This document shows, piece after piece, positions 6,474 to 15,031 of a DNA stretch of 22,084 nucleotides; position 1 is the stretch's first letter; the number at the start of each line of letters is the position of its first letter. The position numbers and the translations under genes were made by a program. Under the pieces are notes generated by a model, which saw only the letters and a program-made list of their open reading frames with translations, ran no database searches and had not been told where the DNA came from. The stretch spans positions 1 to 22,084 of the forward strand of contig JAEXVC010000049.1 in NCBI GenBank assembly GCA_023406715.1, written 5' to 3'. Origin of the DNA: Bacteroidota bacterium. GTDB lineage: Bacteria > Bacteroidota > Bacteroidia > Bacteroidales > Tenuifilaceae.

Positions 6474-7832
6474 ATGTCGAAGGTAATTAAAATTAGGAAG
6501 GGGCTTAATATTCCTCTGGTTGGACAACCGGAGAAAGTTCTTATCCGAGCCGATATGGCAGAAACATATGCTGTGAAGCCGTCCGATTTTCCGGGATTGA
6601 CTCCAAAGTTAAATGTTCAGGTTGGCGATAAGGTGAAAGCAGGAAACCCGCTTTTCCACGATAAGTATCGCCCACATATAGTTTTCAGTTCGCCAGTTAG
6701 TGGCGAGGTTATTGAGGTGCGCCGAGGCGATAGGCGAGTGATTGAGGAGGTTGTTGTTAGGGCTACCAATAGTATCGACTATGAGCAGTTCGATGCCTCT
6801 AATCCAGCTCAGTTAACCAGAGAACAGTTAGTTGAAAAACTTTTAAAGTCGGGAACTTGGCCATATCTTCGTCAACGTCCTTACGGCATTGTTGCTAACC
6901 CAGACGATAAGCCAAAATCAATTTTTATATCATGTTTTGATAGCGCACCCTTGTCTCCAGATATGGATTTTGCCGTAAATGGAGAACAGGAGGCTTTTCA
7001 GGCTGGTATTGATGCACTAAAAAAATTAACCGAGGGTGATATTCACTTAGGGCTTAATGCCGATTACCCAGCATCAAGCGTTTTTGCAAAGGCTAAAAAT
7101 GTTCAGGTTCATTACTTTACAGGTCCACATCCTGCAGGTAATGTGGGAATCCAAATTCATCACATAGACCCAATTAATAAGGGCGATGTTGTTTGGACAG
7201 TTAATCCGTTAGATGTAATAATTATTGGACGTTTATTCCTTAAGGGTGTATACGATGCCACAAAGGTTATTGCTCTTGCTGGTTCAGATGTGGTTAAGCC
7301 TCGTTATTATCGTATAATTTCAGGTGTAAGAGTTGATAGTATTCTCAAGGAAAATTTGGTGAATACCGACAATGAGCATCGAATTATTAGCGGTAATGTT
7401 TTAACCGGAGCAAAAATTGAATCTATAGGATTCATAGGTTTTTACGATAATGTGGTAACAGTTATTCCAGAGGGTAAGCATCACGAGTTTTTTGGATGGA
7501 TGGCTCCTGGTTTCAACAAGTATAGCGCTTCGCGTACTTTCTTCTCAAAGTTATTACCCGGTAAAAGTTTTAAACTCGACACTAACATAAATGGTGGAGA
7601 GAGAGCTTATGTATTAACGGGTCAGTACGAGAAGGTGCTTCCAATGGATATATACCCAGTGCATCTTATTAAAGCCATTCTTGCAAACGATATCGACAAG
7701 ATGGAGCAGTTGGGAATTTATGAGGTTGTGGAGGAAGATTTGGCTCTCTGCGAGTATGTTTGTACATCGAAGGTTGAAGTACAAGAGATACTCCGCAAGG
7801 GTATTGAGTCTATGATTAAAGAATTAAGCTAG
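6474..7832 (+). CDS. nqrA: Na+-translocating NADH:quinone reductase subunit A
   Basis: Peripheral cytoplasmic subunit of the six-subunit sodium pump, involved in quinone reduction. Recognised by the N-terminal GLNIPLVGQP (10-19), the barrel-sandwich block GDKVKAGNPLFHDK...SSPVSGEV (51-79), the WPYLRQRPYG block, the YFTGPHPAGNVG block near residue 215 and the C-terminal 'YVCTSKVEVQ' stretch. At 452 aa it matches the family (about 450). It is first of six genes on the plus strand in the canonical order A-F with gaps of 5-20 bp, and no promoter is apparent between them. The start ATG follows a 228-bp intergenic region shared with the divergent plug gene. Confidence 0.98.
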   Translation: MSKVIKIRKGLNIPLVGQPEKVLIRADMAETYAVKPSDFPGLTPKLNVQVGDKVKAGNPLFHDKYRPHIVFSSPVSGEVIEVRRGDRRVIEEVVVRATNSIDYEQFDASNPAQLTREQLVEKLLKSGTWPYLRQRPYGIVANPDDKPKSIFISCFDSAPLSPDMDFAVNGEQEAFQAGIDALKKLTEGDIHLGLNADYPASSVFAKAKNVQVHYFTGPHPAGNVGIQIHHIDPINKGDVVWTVNPLDVIIIGRLFLKGVYDATKVIALAGSDVVKPRYYRIISGVRVDSILKENLVNTDNEHRIISGNVLTGAKIESIGFIGFYDNVVTVIPEGKHHEFFGWMAPGFNKYSASRTFFSKLLPGKSFKLDTNINGGERAYVLTGQYEKVLPMDIYPVHLIKAILANDIDKMEQLGIYEVVEEDLALCEYVCTSKVEVQEILRKGIESMIKELS

Positions 7833-7852
7833 CAATTTAAATATTTTCTATA

Positions 7853-9016
7853 ATGAAGGCATTACGAAGATACATAGATAAGATTAAGCCAAACTTCCAG
7901 AAAGGGGCCAAGTTTGGTATGTTCCATTCCACCTTCGATGCATTTGAAACCTTTCTTTTTGTTCCCGATAAGGTAACAACTAGAGGCAGCCATATTCGCG
8001 ACTCCATTGATATGAAACGCACTATGACCGTGGTTATTATGGCTCTTATGCCTGCAATGCTATTTGGAATGTGGAATGTTGGTTATCAGCACTCCTTAAT
8101 GATTGGCGAAAGTTGGACTCTCTGGCAGAATTTCTGGTTTGGATTCCTTAAGGTTTTACCAATTATAATTGTTAGTTACGGGGTTGGACTAGGAATTGAG
8201 TTTGCATTTGCTCAATCGCGAGGCCACGATGTAAACGAAGGCTTTTTAGTTTCGGGGTTGCTTATCCCTCTAATTATGCCAGTGAATGTTCCACTTTGGA
8301 TGGTTGCTATTGCAACTGCTTTTGCGGTGATAATTGGTAAGGAGGTTTTTGGTGGAACTGGAATGAACGTTTTCAATCCTGCACTACTAGCAAGAGCGTT
8401 CCTATTTTTTGCTTACCCTTCGCATATGTCGGGCGATAAGGTTTGGATTGCCGCTGCTGAAGGCGATAAAATAATTGATGGTTTCTCCGGTGCAACTCCA
8501 CTTGCAAGTGCTGCTGCACATCAAATGGATAAAATGCCATCGGTTTACGATATGTTTATGGGATTTATTCCTGGTTCAATTGGCGAAACATCCACATTGG
8601 CAATACTAATTGGTGCTGCAATACTAATAATATCAGGTATTGGTAGTTGGAAAATTATGCTATCGACCGTTATAGGAGGATTAACCGCTGGTTATCTGTT
8701 CAATATTTTTGCCGTTAACCCCTATATGGAAGTTCCTGCTTGGCATCACCTGTTATTGGGTGGATTTGCATTTGGCGCAGTATTTATGGCCACAGACCCT
8801 GTAACCGCTGCTCAAACAGAGCGTGGTAAGTGGATTTATGGTTTTCTGGTGGGTTTCCTTGCATTGCTAGTTAGGGTTTTGAATCCTGCATATCCAGAGG
8901 GTATGATGCTTGCAATTTTACTGATGAATGCTTTTGCGCCATTAATTGATTACTACGTGGTTGAAGCAAACATTAGTAAACGATTAAAGAGAGCCAAAAA
9001 GGTTGCTAAATCATAA
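7853..9016 (+). CDS. nqrB: Na+-translocating NADH:quinone reductase subunit B
   Basis: Multi-spanning membrane subunit (about ten hydrophobic segments) that carries covalently bound FMN and forms much of the sodium path. The FMN attachment motif SGATPLASA is present, with Thr215 as the phosphoester acceptor. Other family blocks are the start MKALRRYIDKIKPNFQKGAK, 'GKEVFGGTGMNVFNPALLARAFLFFAYP' region near residue 165-190, and 'MATDPVTAA' near 310. Riboflavin is also held in this subunit in studied enzymes. The 387-aa length is close to other NqrB proteins. FMN transfer requires ApbE, which is not encoded in this window. The gene lies 20 bp after nqrA. Confidence 0.98.
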   Translation: MKALRRYIDKIKPNFQKGAKFGMFHSTFDAFETFLFVPDKVTTRGSHIRDSIDMKRTMTVVIMALMPAMLFGMWNVGYQHSLMIGESWTLWQNFWFGFLKVLPIIIVSYGVGLGIEFAFAQSRGHDVNEGFLVSGLLIPLIMPVNVPLWMVAIATAFAVIIGKEVFGGTGMNVFNPALLARAFLFFAYPSHMSGDKVWIAAAEGDKIIDGFSGATPLASAAAHQMDKMPSVYDMFMGFIPGSIGETSTLAILIGAAILIISGIGSWKIMLSTVIGGLTAGYLFNIFAVNPYMEVPAWHHLLLGGFAFGAVFMATDPVTAAQTERGKWIYGFLVGFLALLVRVLNPAYPEGMMLAILLMNAFAPLIDYYVVEANISKRLKRAKKVAKS

Positions 9017-9027
9017 AGATATTGATT

Positions 9028-9780
9028 ATGGGAATACTAGATAATTTCAAGAAAATGGATAGGAATAGCAACCTTTACACCTTCCTGTATGCATCGGGTA
9101 TGGTAATTCTGGTTGCTGCGCTCCTTGCCATTGCTGCTACATCGCTTAAGCCTTCGCAGCAAAAGAATAAGGAAACGGAGAAAAAAATTGATATTCTAAA
9201 ATCGCTTGGTAAGGCCGATGGTGTTGAAACAGCAGCCAATAAGCATAAGTTTGTTGAGGATGCATTCAATAAGTACATCGCCGAGATGTTTGTGGTTAAC
9301 TCCAAGGGCGAAAAGGTAGAGGGAGTTGATGCTTTTTCTATCGATTTAAAGGCAGAGCAATCAAAGCCTCTGGAGCAGAGGAATTTTCCAATTTATAAGG
9401 CCACTTTGGATGATCAAAGTACAAAGTTTATTATACCACTTCGTGGACGAGGACTTTGGGGACCAATATGGGGGTATATCTCTCTGAACGATGATTACAA
9501 CACCATTTATGGAGCAACCTTTGCTCATCAGGGCGAAACTCCAGGTCTTGGTGCGGAAATTAACACACCTGAGTTTCAGAAACAGTTTGTTGGAAAATCA
9601 ATTTTTGATGTCAACAATAAGTTTGTCTCTGTACTTGTGGTTAAGGGTGGTGCAGATAAATCTAACCCCCACGCTGTTGACGCAATTTCTGGTGGTACAA
9701 TTACCAGTAAAGGGCTTGAGGCAATGGTCAAAGATTGCCTAAGCGGATATGAAACATACTTTAACAATCAAAAGAAATAA
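9028..9780 (+). CDS. nqrC: Na+-translocating NADH:quinone reductase subunit C
   Basis: Subunit anchored by one N-terminal helix (about residues 16-40), with an extracytoplasmic FMN-binding domain. The FMN motif reads SGGTITS with Thr224 as the expected covalent attachment residue, close to the Thr225 position known in Vibrio cholerae; the second glycine replaces the more common alanine of SGAT. The 'GRGLWGPIWGYISL' and 'HQGETPGLGAEI' blocks are diagnostic. The frame is open to a TTG at 9022, but I take the ATG at 9028, which gives a normal start MGILDNFKKMDRNSN and an 11-bp gap to nqrB. 250 aa. Confidence 0.97.
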   Translation: MGILDNFKKMDRNSNLYTFLYASGMVILVAALLAIAATSLKPSQQKNKETEKKIDILKSLGKADGVETAANKHKFVEDAFNKYIAEMFVVNSKGEKVEGVDAFSIDLKAEQSKPLEQRNFPIYKATLDDQSTKFIIPLRGRGLWGPIWGYISLNDDYNTIYGATFAHQGETPGLGAEINTPEFQKQFVGKSIFDVNNKFVSVLVVKGGADKSNPHAVDAISGGTITSKGLEAMVKDCLSGYETYFNNQKK

Positions 9781-9785
9781 AGACC

Positions 9786-10445
9786 ATGAGTGAGATTAAA
9801 GTGAATGATCCATGGTTCTCGGCCAAGAACTTAAAGTTACTTACTGAGCCAATAAACTCGAAAAACCCAATTACTGTTTTGGTTTTGGGTATTTGTTCGG
9901 CGCTTGCTGTAACAGTAAAAATGAAACCAGCATTTGTTATGGCTGTTTCTGTTATGATTGTTACTGCTTTTTCAAACCTTATTATATCGTTGCTACGCAA
10001 TACAATTCCAAATCGTATAAGAATTATTGTTCAATTGGTGGTTATTGCAGCATTGGTTATTCTTGTTGACGAAATCCTCAAAGCCTATGTTTACGATGTT
10101 AGTAAACAGTTATCGGTATTTGTAGGGTTGATTATTACAAACTGTATTCTTATGGGACGCTTGGAGGCTTTTGCCCTTGGTAATAAGCCCTGGCCTTCGT
10201 TTGTGGATGGTATTGGAAACGGATTAGGATATGGTGTTATTCTAATTGTAATATCGTTTTTCCGCGAATTACTTGGCTCTGGTACAATCTGGGGTTACAG
10301 GGTTATCTCTGAATCGTACTACATTGCTAATGGCGGATTCTATGAGAATAACGGTATGATGATTTTACCTCCTATGGCACTGATCCTTGTAGGTGTAATT
10401 ATATGGATACAGCGTAGTAGAAACAAACAACTCATTGAGGAATAA
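9786..10445 (+). CDS. nqrD: Na+-translocating NADH:quinone reductase subunit D
   Basis: Membrane subunit with about six helices, homologous to RnfE and paired with NqrE in an inverted arrangement. Cys37 in LGICSAL and Cys120 in ITNCILMGR correspond to the conserved cysteines that, together with two from NqrE, hold the intramembrane iron/2Fe-2S centre in the V. cholerae structure. The 'GRLEAFALGNKPWPSFVDGIGNGLGY' block is typical. 219 aa; it starts 5 bp after the nqrC stop. Confidence 0.98.
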   Translation: MSEIKVNDPWFSAKNLKLLTEPINSKNPITVLVLGICSALAVTVKMKPAFVMAVSVMIVTAFSNLIISLLRNTIPNRIRIIVQLVVIAALVILVDEILKAYVYDVSKQLSVFVGLIITNCILMGRLEAFALGNKPWPSFVDGIGNGLGYGVILIVISFFRELLGSGTIWGYRVISESYYIANGGFYENNGMMILPPMALILVGVIIWIQRSRNKQLIEE

Positions 10446-10460
10446 TAAAATATACTGACC

Positions 10461-11078
10461 ATGGAAAATTTGATTAATATATTTATTCGCTCAGTCTTTA
10501 TTGATAATATGATTTTTGCATACTTCCTAGGTATGTGTTCATATTTGGCAGTATCTAAAACTGTTAAAACATCAACAGGGCTTGGCGTGGCAGTAATATT
10601 TGTGATGATTGTTACTGTTCCAGTTAACTATTTGCTTAACAAGTATCTATTGCTTCCCGGTGCATTAACTTGGCTCGATGAGAGTTTTGCTACGTTGGAT
10701 TTGAGTTTTCTATCTTTTATAATGTTCATTGCTGTTATTGCATCAATTGTTCAGCTAGTTGAAATGGTTGTTGAGAAATACTCCCCTTCCCTCTACAATG
10801 CTTTAGGTATTTTCCTTCCACTTATTGCAGTAAACTGTGCAATTCTTGGTGGATCGCTATTTATGATGGAGCGTGAGTATGAAACTCTTGCTGAGGCTAC
10901 CGTGTTTGGTTTTGGCTCAGGTGTGGGTTGGTTCCTTGCAATTGTTAGTATTGCTGCAATCCGCGAAAAGTTGAAATACTCAAATATTCCTAAGCCTTTA
11001 AGAGGTCTTGGTATTGCTTTTATTCTCACTGGTTTAATGGGAATTGCATTTATGACATTTATGGGGATTAAATTGTAA
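10461..11078 (+). CDS. nqrE: Na+-translocating NADH:quinone reductase subunit E
   Basis: Six-helix membrane partner of NqrD and homologue of RnfA. Cys26 (LGMCSYLAVSK) and Cys126 (AVNCAILGG) supply the other two ligands of the intramembrane iron centre. The start MENLINIFIRSVFIDNMIFA and the 'VEMVVEKYSPSLYNALGIFLPLI' stretch are diagnostic and distinguish it from RnfA. 205 aa, 15 bp downstream of nqrD. Confidence 0.98.
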   Translation: MENLINIFIRSVFIDNMIFAYFLGMCSYLAVSKTVKTSTGLGVAVIFVMIVTVPVNYLLNKYLLLPGALTWLDESFATLDLSFLSFIMFIAVIASIVQLVEMVVEKYSPSLYNALGIFLPLIAVNCAILGGSLFMMEREYETLAEATVFGFGSGVGWFLAIVSIAAIREKLKYSNIPKPLRGLGIAFILTGLMGIAFMTFMGIKL

Positions 11079-11097
11079 ACGAAAAAAATATAAAGCT

Positions 11098-12360
11098 ATG
11101 ATATTACTTTCAAGTAGCAGTTTTATTTTAATAGGTGCAATAGTGGTGTTTCTACTTGTTACTCTATTATTGGTGGGAATACTACTCTATGCAAAAACAA
11201 AATTAACCCCATCGGGCAGCGTTAAGCTAAGCATTAACGAAGGTGAGAAAGTTCTTGATGTTGAACCAGGCGGTACAATTCTATCAACTTTAAGTAATAG
11301 TGGAATTTTTTTGCCTTCAGCTTGTGGTGGTGGAGGTACTTGCGGTATGTGTAAATGCCGCGTTGTTGAGGGTGGAGGATCTATTCTTCCAACCGAGGTA
11401 AACTTTTTTACCCGTAAACAGCAAAATAACCACTGGCGCTTAGGCTGTCAGGTTAAGGTCCGTGAGGATTTACAGATTGAAGTTCCTGAGGAGGTTATGG
11501 GTATTAAGAAGTGGGAGTGCGAGGTGGTTTCCAACCACAATATGGCCACTTTCATTAAGGAGTTTAAGGTTAAATTGCCTGAGGGAGAAAAACTTCACTT
11601 CAAATCTGGTGGATATATTCAAATTGATGTACCTAAACTTGAGGTTGATTTTGCTAAAGATATATTCGTCGAAGAGGAGTACCGCGATGAGTGGGATAAG
11701 TTCAAGATGTGGGACTTGAAGATGAAAAATCCAGAGGAAACCTACCGTGCATATTCTATGGCCAATCATCCAGCCGAGGACGATATAATTATGCTGAACA
11801 TTCGTATTGCAACTCCACCTTGGGATAGAGAAAAGGGCGCCTTTATGAATGTAAACCCTGGTATTTGCTCCAGCTTCATTTTCTCACGCAAACCAGGCGA
11901 TAAGGTGACAATATCGGGTCCTTACGGAGAATTCTTCATTAAGGATACTCAGAACGAAATGATGTTTATTGGTGGTGGTGCAGGTATGGCTCCCATGCGT
12001 TCGCATATTTTCCACGAGTTTAACACCAACAAAACAAAGCGTAAAGCTACATTCTGGTATGGTGCTCGTTCGAAACGTGAAATTTTCTACGAGGAGAATT
12101 TCAGAAAAATTGAGAGTGAGTTCCCTAACTTTAAGTTCAATATTGCCCTATCGGAACCAAAGCCAGAGGATAACTGGGACGGCTATGTAGGTTTTATCCA
12201 TCAGGTTATTTATGACAATTACCTGTCGAAGCACGATGCTCCTGAGGATATTGAATACTACCTATGTGGACCGCCTGCAATGAACGAAGCAGTGCTAAAA
12301 ATGCTCTATGACCTAGGAGTTCCAAGTGAAATGATAGCGTTTGACGATTTTGGAGGATAA
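11098..12360 (+). CDS. nqrF: Na+-translocating NADH:quinone reductase subunit F (NADH-oxidising flavoprotein)
   Basis: Entry point of electrons: oxidises NADH through FAD and a 2Fe-2S cluster. Layout: one N-terminal membrane helix (about 10-31); a ferredoxin domain with Cys76, Cys82, Cys85 and Cys117 (C-x5-C-x2-C...C); an FAD domain with RAYSMANHP (217-225) and GPYGEFF (274-280); an NADH domain with GGGAGMAPMRSH (292-303) and YLCGPPAMNEAV (388-399); and the characteristic C-terminal FDDFGG. All cofactor residues are present. 420 aa is slightly longer than the roughly 407 of V. cholerae. It is the last gene of the operon and is followed 36 bp later by a strong terminator. Confidence 0.98.
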   Translation: MILLSSSSFILIGAIVVFLLVTLLLVGILLYAKTKLTPSGSVKLSINEGEKVLDVEPGGTILSTLSNSGIFLPSACGGGGTCGMCKCRVVEGGGSILPTEVNFFTRKQQNNHWRLGCQVKVREDLQIEVPEEVMGIKKWECEVVSNHNMATFIKEFKVKLPEGEKLHFKSGGYIQIDVPKLEVDFAKDIFVEEEYRDEWDKFKMWDLKMKNPEETYRAYSMANHPAEDDIIMLNIRIATPPWDREKGAFMNVNPGICSSFIFSRKPGDKVTISGPYGEFFIKDTQNEMMFIGGGAGMAPMRSHIFHEFNTNKTKRKATFWYGARSKREIFYEENFRKIESEFPNFKFNIALSEPKPEDNWDGYVGFIHQVIYDNYLSKHDAPEDIEYYLCGPPAMNEAVLKMLYDLGVPSEMIAFDDFGG

Positions 12361-12396
12361 TTTCACTAAAAGATTAACTTTTATTAACAACCCTTT

Positions 12397-12425
12397 AACC
12401 CGCTTTAGCTAAAGCGGGTTTTATC
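12397..12425 (+). terminator. rho-independent terminator of the nqr operon
   Basis: 24-base perfect palindrome (12397-12420): ten-pair stem AACCCGCTTT/AAAGCGGGTT closed by AGCT, followed by a T-rich TTATCTTT tail. Confidence 0.85.
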
Positions 12426-12464
12426 TTTGTAGCGTATTTAAAACGACAGAGTTTTCTCATAGAC

Positions 12465-12510
12465 TTTTAGTTTTAGAGTTAGGTTTAGGTTTGGTTTTAG
12501 GTTAAGGGTT
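12465..12510 (+). repeat. degenerate TTTTAG/TTTAGG tandem tract
   Basis: Successive units TTTTAG, TTTTAGAG, TTAGG, TTTAGG, TTTGG, TTTTAGG, TTAAGGG: an irregular low-complexity G/T array in the non-coding stretch after nqrF. Confidence 0.6.
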
Positions 12511-12517
12511 AACAAAT

Positions 12518-12556
12518 GCGGATACTGCTGGTTACAGTATCCGCTTCCTTTTTTTA
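12518..12556 (+). terminator. second strong plus-strand terminator after nqrF
   Basis: Perfect ten-pair stem GCGGATACTG (12518-12527) / CAGTATCCGC (12535-12544), loop CTGGTTA, then TTCC and seven Ts (12549-12555). Confidence 0.85.
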
Positions 12557-12594
12557 TGGGGGGTATGATTTGATTATAAGAGTTAATGCAACAA

Positions 12595-12626
12595 CCCCCT
12601 TTAAGGGTTTATAACCCTAGAGGGGG
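12595..12626. terminator. G/C-rich hairpin beyond the 3' end of the flavoprotein gene
   Basis: CCCCCT (12595-12600) pairs with AGGGGG (12621-12626), and an inner AGGGTT/AACCCT pair encloses a TAT loop. It lies 28 bases past the minus-strand gene ending at 12654 and may terminate it, although the minus-strand tail (TTGTTGC) is a poor T tract. Confidence 0.4.
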
Positions 12627-12653
12627 GAGGATATTCTAATAAAAGAATTTGGA

Positions 12654-14213
12654 TTATACCGCTAGATATTTCGCAACCGCCTCAGCACATTTATCTCCAT
12701 CTAACGCAGAGGAAACTATTCCACCAGCATAGCCGGCTCCTTCGCCTGAAGGGAATAAACCCGAAAGGGTTACGTGTTGCAATGTTTCTGGGTCGCGAGG
12801 AATACGAACGGGTGACGATGTGCGCGATTCTACTCCGAGTATAACAGCTTCGTTGGTTAAGTAACCACGCATTTTTTTACCAAAGGTTTTGAATCCTTCC
12901 TGTAAGCGTGTGCCAATGTGCTGAGGTAACCATAAATTCATCTCCGATGAATTTAATCCAGGATGATAAGAACATGCAGGAAGGTTTGATGAAAAACGAC
13001 CCTCAACAAAATCGACTAAGCGTTGAGCCGGGGCTTGAACTCCATAACCACCGTGTTTGTGCGCAAGCATTTCCAACTGATGCTGAAATTCCAATCCCGC
13101 CAATTCGCCGAACTTTGAGTAATCGCCTAAATCCTCAAGCCTAATTTCCACCACAATTCCAGAGTTTGCCCATTTAGAGTTCCTTAACGATGGCGACATG
13201 CCGTTTACTACTACTTCATCGATACCTGTTGCGGCTGGGACAATGAAACCTCCTGGACACATACAGAATGAGTAAACTCCACGACCTTCAACTTGATGAA
13301 CTAATGCGTACGATGCGGCTGGTAAAAACTCGTTTCGTGAAATTCCGTGGTACTGAATGGAGTCGATTAACGATTGCGGATGCTCCACCCTAACTCCCAT
13401 AGCAAAGGATTTTGCTTCAATCTTAATTCCCTGACGAAGCAACATCTCATAGATATCGCGGGCCGAATGGCCTGTGGCAAGTATTACTGCTTTAGTCGAA
13501 ATTTTTTGACCATCGCTTAGTTTTATGCCCGAAACTTTATCGCCATCGGTGGTAATTTCAGAAACCCTAGCGTTGAATAGAAATTCGCCACCATGATTGA
13601 TTATATTCTCTCTGATATTTACAATGATTCCGGGAAGTTTATTGGTTCCGATATGTGGATGTGCCTCGTACAAAATTTCGGCTTCAGCTCCATGATTGCA
13701 AAGAGCGTGAAGAATTCGTTTGTAATCGCCGCGTTTTTTTGAGCGGGTATATAGTTTCCCATCTGAGAAAGTACCTGCTCCACCCTCGCCAAAAGCGTAG
13801 TTTGAATCGGGGTTTAGTTTATGCTCACGGCTGAGCAATGCAATATCGCGCTTGCGGTCGCTTACCTGTTTACCCCGTTCAATAACAATGGGCTTAAAGC
13901 CCAACTCAATCAACCTTAATGCAGCAAAAAGCCCTGCAGGACCAGCACCCACCACAACTACTGGTTCGGCTTTAGAAACATTGCGATAGTTGAATTTTGG
14001 TTCGTCCAACGAGATTGGCTCATTGGGTTTGAATACCCTAACGCCAATATTTACCATCACCTTACCACGTCGTGCATCAATGGATTTACGGGTAATTACA
14101 AACTTTCCAATATCTGTGAATGCAATTCCTAATTTGGCAGCAATTGCCTTCTGCAACGATTGGTTATCGGCAGCACGTTCGGGTGATAATTCTAGAATTA
14201 TATCGGTAGGCAT
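12654..14213 (-). CDS. NAD(P)/FAD-dependent oxidoreductase, COG2509 family
   Basis: Uncharacterised flavoprotein dehydrogenase family. Residues 1-80 form the family's small N-terminal domain (MPTDIILELSPE...). The FAD-binding VVVVGAGPAGLFAALRL (85-101) follows with the GxGxxG at 89-94, then the family hallmark AFGEGGAGTFSDGKLYTRSK and, near the C-terminus, the second FAD contact GLFPSGEGAGYAGGIVSSALDG. At 519 aa it is full length. No substrate has been assigned to this family to my knowledge, so I give no reaction. The gene begins 77 bp downstream of porT on the same strand. No TAnnTTTG box is seen in that gap, so it may be read through from the purL-menG-porT unit. Confidence 0.9.
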   Translation of the reverse strand: MPTDIILELSPERAADNQSLQKAIAAKLGIAFTDIGKFVITRKSIDARRGKVMVNIGVRVFKPNEPISLDEPKFNYRNVSKAEPVVVVGAGPAGLFAALRLIELGFKPIVIERGKQVSDRKRDIALLSREHKLNPDSNYAFGEGGAGTFSDGKLYTRSKKRGDYKRILHALCNHGAEAEILYEAHPHIGTNKLPGIIVNIRENIINHGGEFLFNARVSEITTDGDKVSGIKLSDGQKISTKAVILATGHSARDIYEMLLRQGIKIEAKSFAMGVRVEHPQSLIDSIQYHGISRNEFLPAASYALVHQVEGRGVYSFCMCPGGFIVPAATGIDEVVVNGMSPSLRNSKWANSGIVVEIRLEDLGDYSKFGELAGLEFQHQLEMLAHKHGGYGVQAPAQRLVDFVEGRFSSNLPACSYHPGLNSSEMNLWLPQHIGTRLQEGFKTFGKKMRGYLTNEAVILGVESRTSSPVRIPRDPETLQHVTLSGLFPSGEGAGYAGGIVSSALDGDKCAEAVAKYLAV

Positions 14214-14290
14214 TATTAAGGCTAGAGGTGAAAAGTTAATGAAAAACTATATGGAAATACAATCAACAAACAACTATCAACTAAATAAGT

Positions 14291-15031
14291 TTACTCAAAA
14301 TGAAATGATATAACAATCATTTGTGAACGCATCTTATCAATAGCATATCTGTAATTCTCGGCGCCTTCAGCATAATCATCCGAAATGGCATTGAAAATTC
14401 CTGCCGACCATTTAATTTCCGTGGAGAACTTAAAGTAGTTGAGGAAAAAGTCTATTCCAAATCCAACTTCGTAGTAAAAGTCTGTTTTTTGGAGTCGAAC
14501 CAGTACGCCATTTTCAACCTTTAATCGCTTATAAGCAGCCAAATCAATTCTGTAATTTCCTCCAAAAATTAGGTATGGCCTAATGTTATTGTGACGTTGG
14601 GAAAGGTATTTAATACTCAAGGGCAATTCAATAAACGACGATTCCAACTTCATTGATGTTTCGAGTGTCGATTTATTGTTCTCAATCCTGTAAAAGTCAA
14701 GATTACGCTGACCAAATGAGTAGCCAGGAAGGAAACGTAAGTGTAAATTCTCAGTTAAGCGTAGGTCGCAAATTGCATTTACATTTAAACCAGGAGTTAT
14801 ATTGGTTACATCGGTAAAATACTGAAATTCGGTTCCATCTTCGGCCACCTCTGTTTTATCACTGTTCTTAATATCCAAGTCCATAATGTTCAGACCCAAT
14901 GAGAAACCAAACTTAAGAGGTTTACTCACGTCGTAATCTGGGTCGTTCAGAATAACTGGTCGTTTAATCTGAGCCAGTAGCAAAGAACCCGATATTAATG
15001 AAAACAATACTATTAAAACGAACCTTTTCAA
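14291..15031 (-). CDS. porT: PorT-family outer-membrane barrel, type IX secretion/gliding component
   Basis: Probable PorT/SprT homologue, needed in the type IX pathway for export of CTD-bearing proteins. Seen: a signal peptide (KRFVLIVLFSLISGSLLLAQ), then a barrel with the strand FGFSLGLNIMDLDI, a long loop, LHLRFLPGYSFGQRNLDF, the hallmark block MKLESSFIELPLSIKYLSQRHNNIRPYLIFGGNY, and a terminal strand QMIVISFHFE. Location directly downstream of menG/ubiE agrees with gene order I recall for porT in Bacteroidota. The start codon is TTG (15029-15031): an in-frame TAG lies six codons upstream, no ATG intervenes, and the signal peptide begins exactly at this TTG. 246 aa. Two imperfect -7-like boxes (TACATTTT, TACATTTA) lie just upstream. 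Confidence 0.82.
   Translation of the reverse strand: MKRFVLIVLFSLISGSLLLAQIKRPVILNDPDYDVSKPLKFGFSLGLNIMDLDIKNSDKTEVAEDGTEFQYFTDVTNITPGLNVNAICDLRLTENLHLRFLPGYSFGQRNLDFYRIENNKSTLETSMKLESSFIELPLSIKYLSQRHNNIRPYLIFGGNYRIDLAAYKRLKVENGVLVRLQKTDFYYEVGFGIDFFLNYFKFSTEIKWSAGIFNAISDDYAEGAENYRYAIDKMRSQMIVISFHFE

Larger units (their letters stand above)
12422..12556 (+). ncRNA. candidate small RNA (promoter box to terminator) downstream of nqrF
   Basis: A TAnnTTTG box (TATCTTTG, 12422-12429) begins within the tail of the nqr terminator, and a second excellent terminator ends at about 12556. A transcript starting near 12435 would be about 120 nt. It has no convincing reading frame. Its middle (12465-12510) is a G/T-rich run of TTAG/TTAGG-like units containing four or more GG pairs, which might form a two-layer G-quadruplex. 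No match to a known RNA family was recognised. The alternative is that the second hairpin is only a backup terminator for nqr read-through. Confidence 0.3.

Noticed and set aside
9022..9030. TTG start for nqrC two codons before the ATG
   Set aside because: The ATG at 9028 gives the normal NqrC N-terminus; the extra two residues have no support.
11470..11769. Open frame antisense to nqrF (99 codons)
   Set aside because: The sense frame has all NqrF cofactor motifs; the antisense product has no recognisable domain.
12465..12510. Telomere-like function for the TTTAGG-type array
   Set aside because: The units are irregular and internal to a chromosome-like gene context; no evidence of a replicon end.
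12516..12614. 32-codon reading frame over the second terminator after nqrF
   Set aside because: It consists mostly of the terminator hairpin, its T tract and the following inverted repeat; composition is not coding-like.
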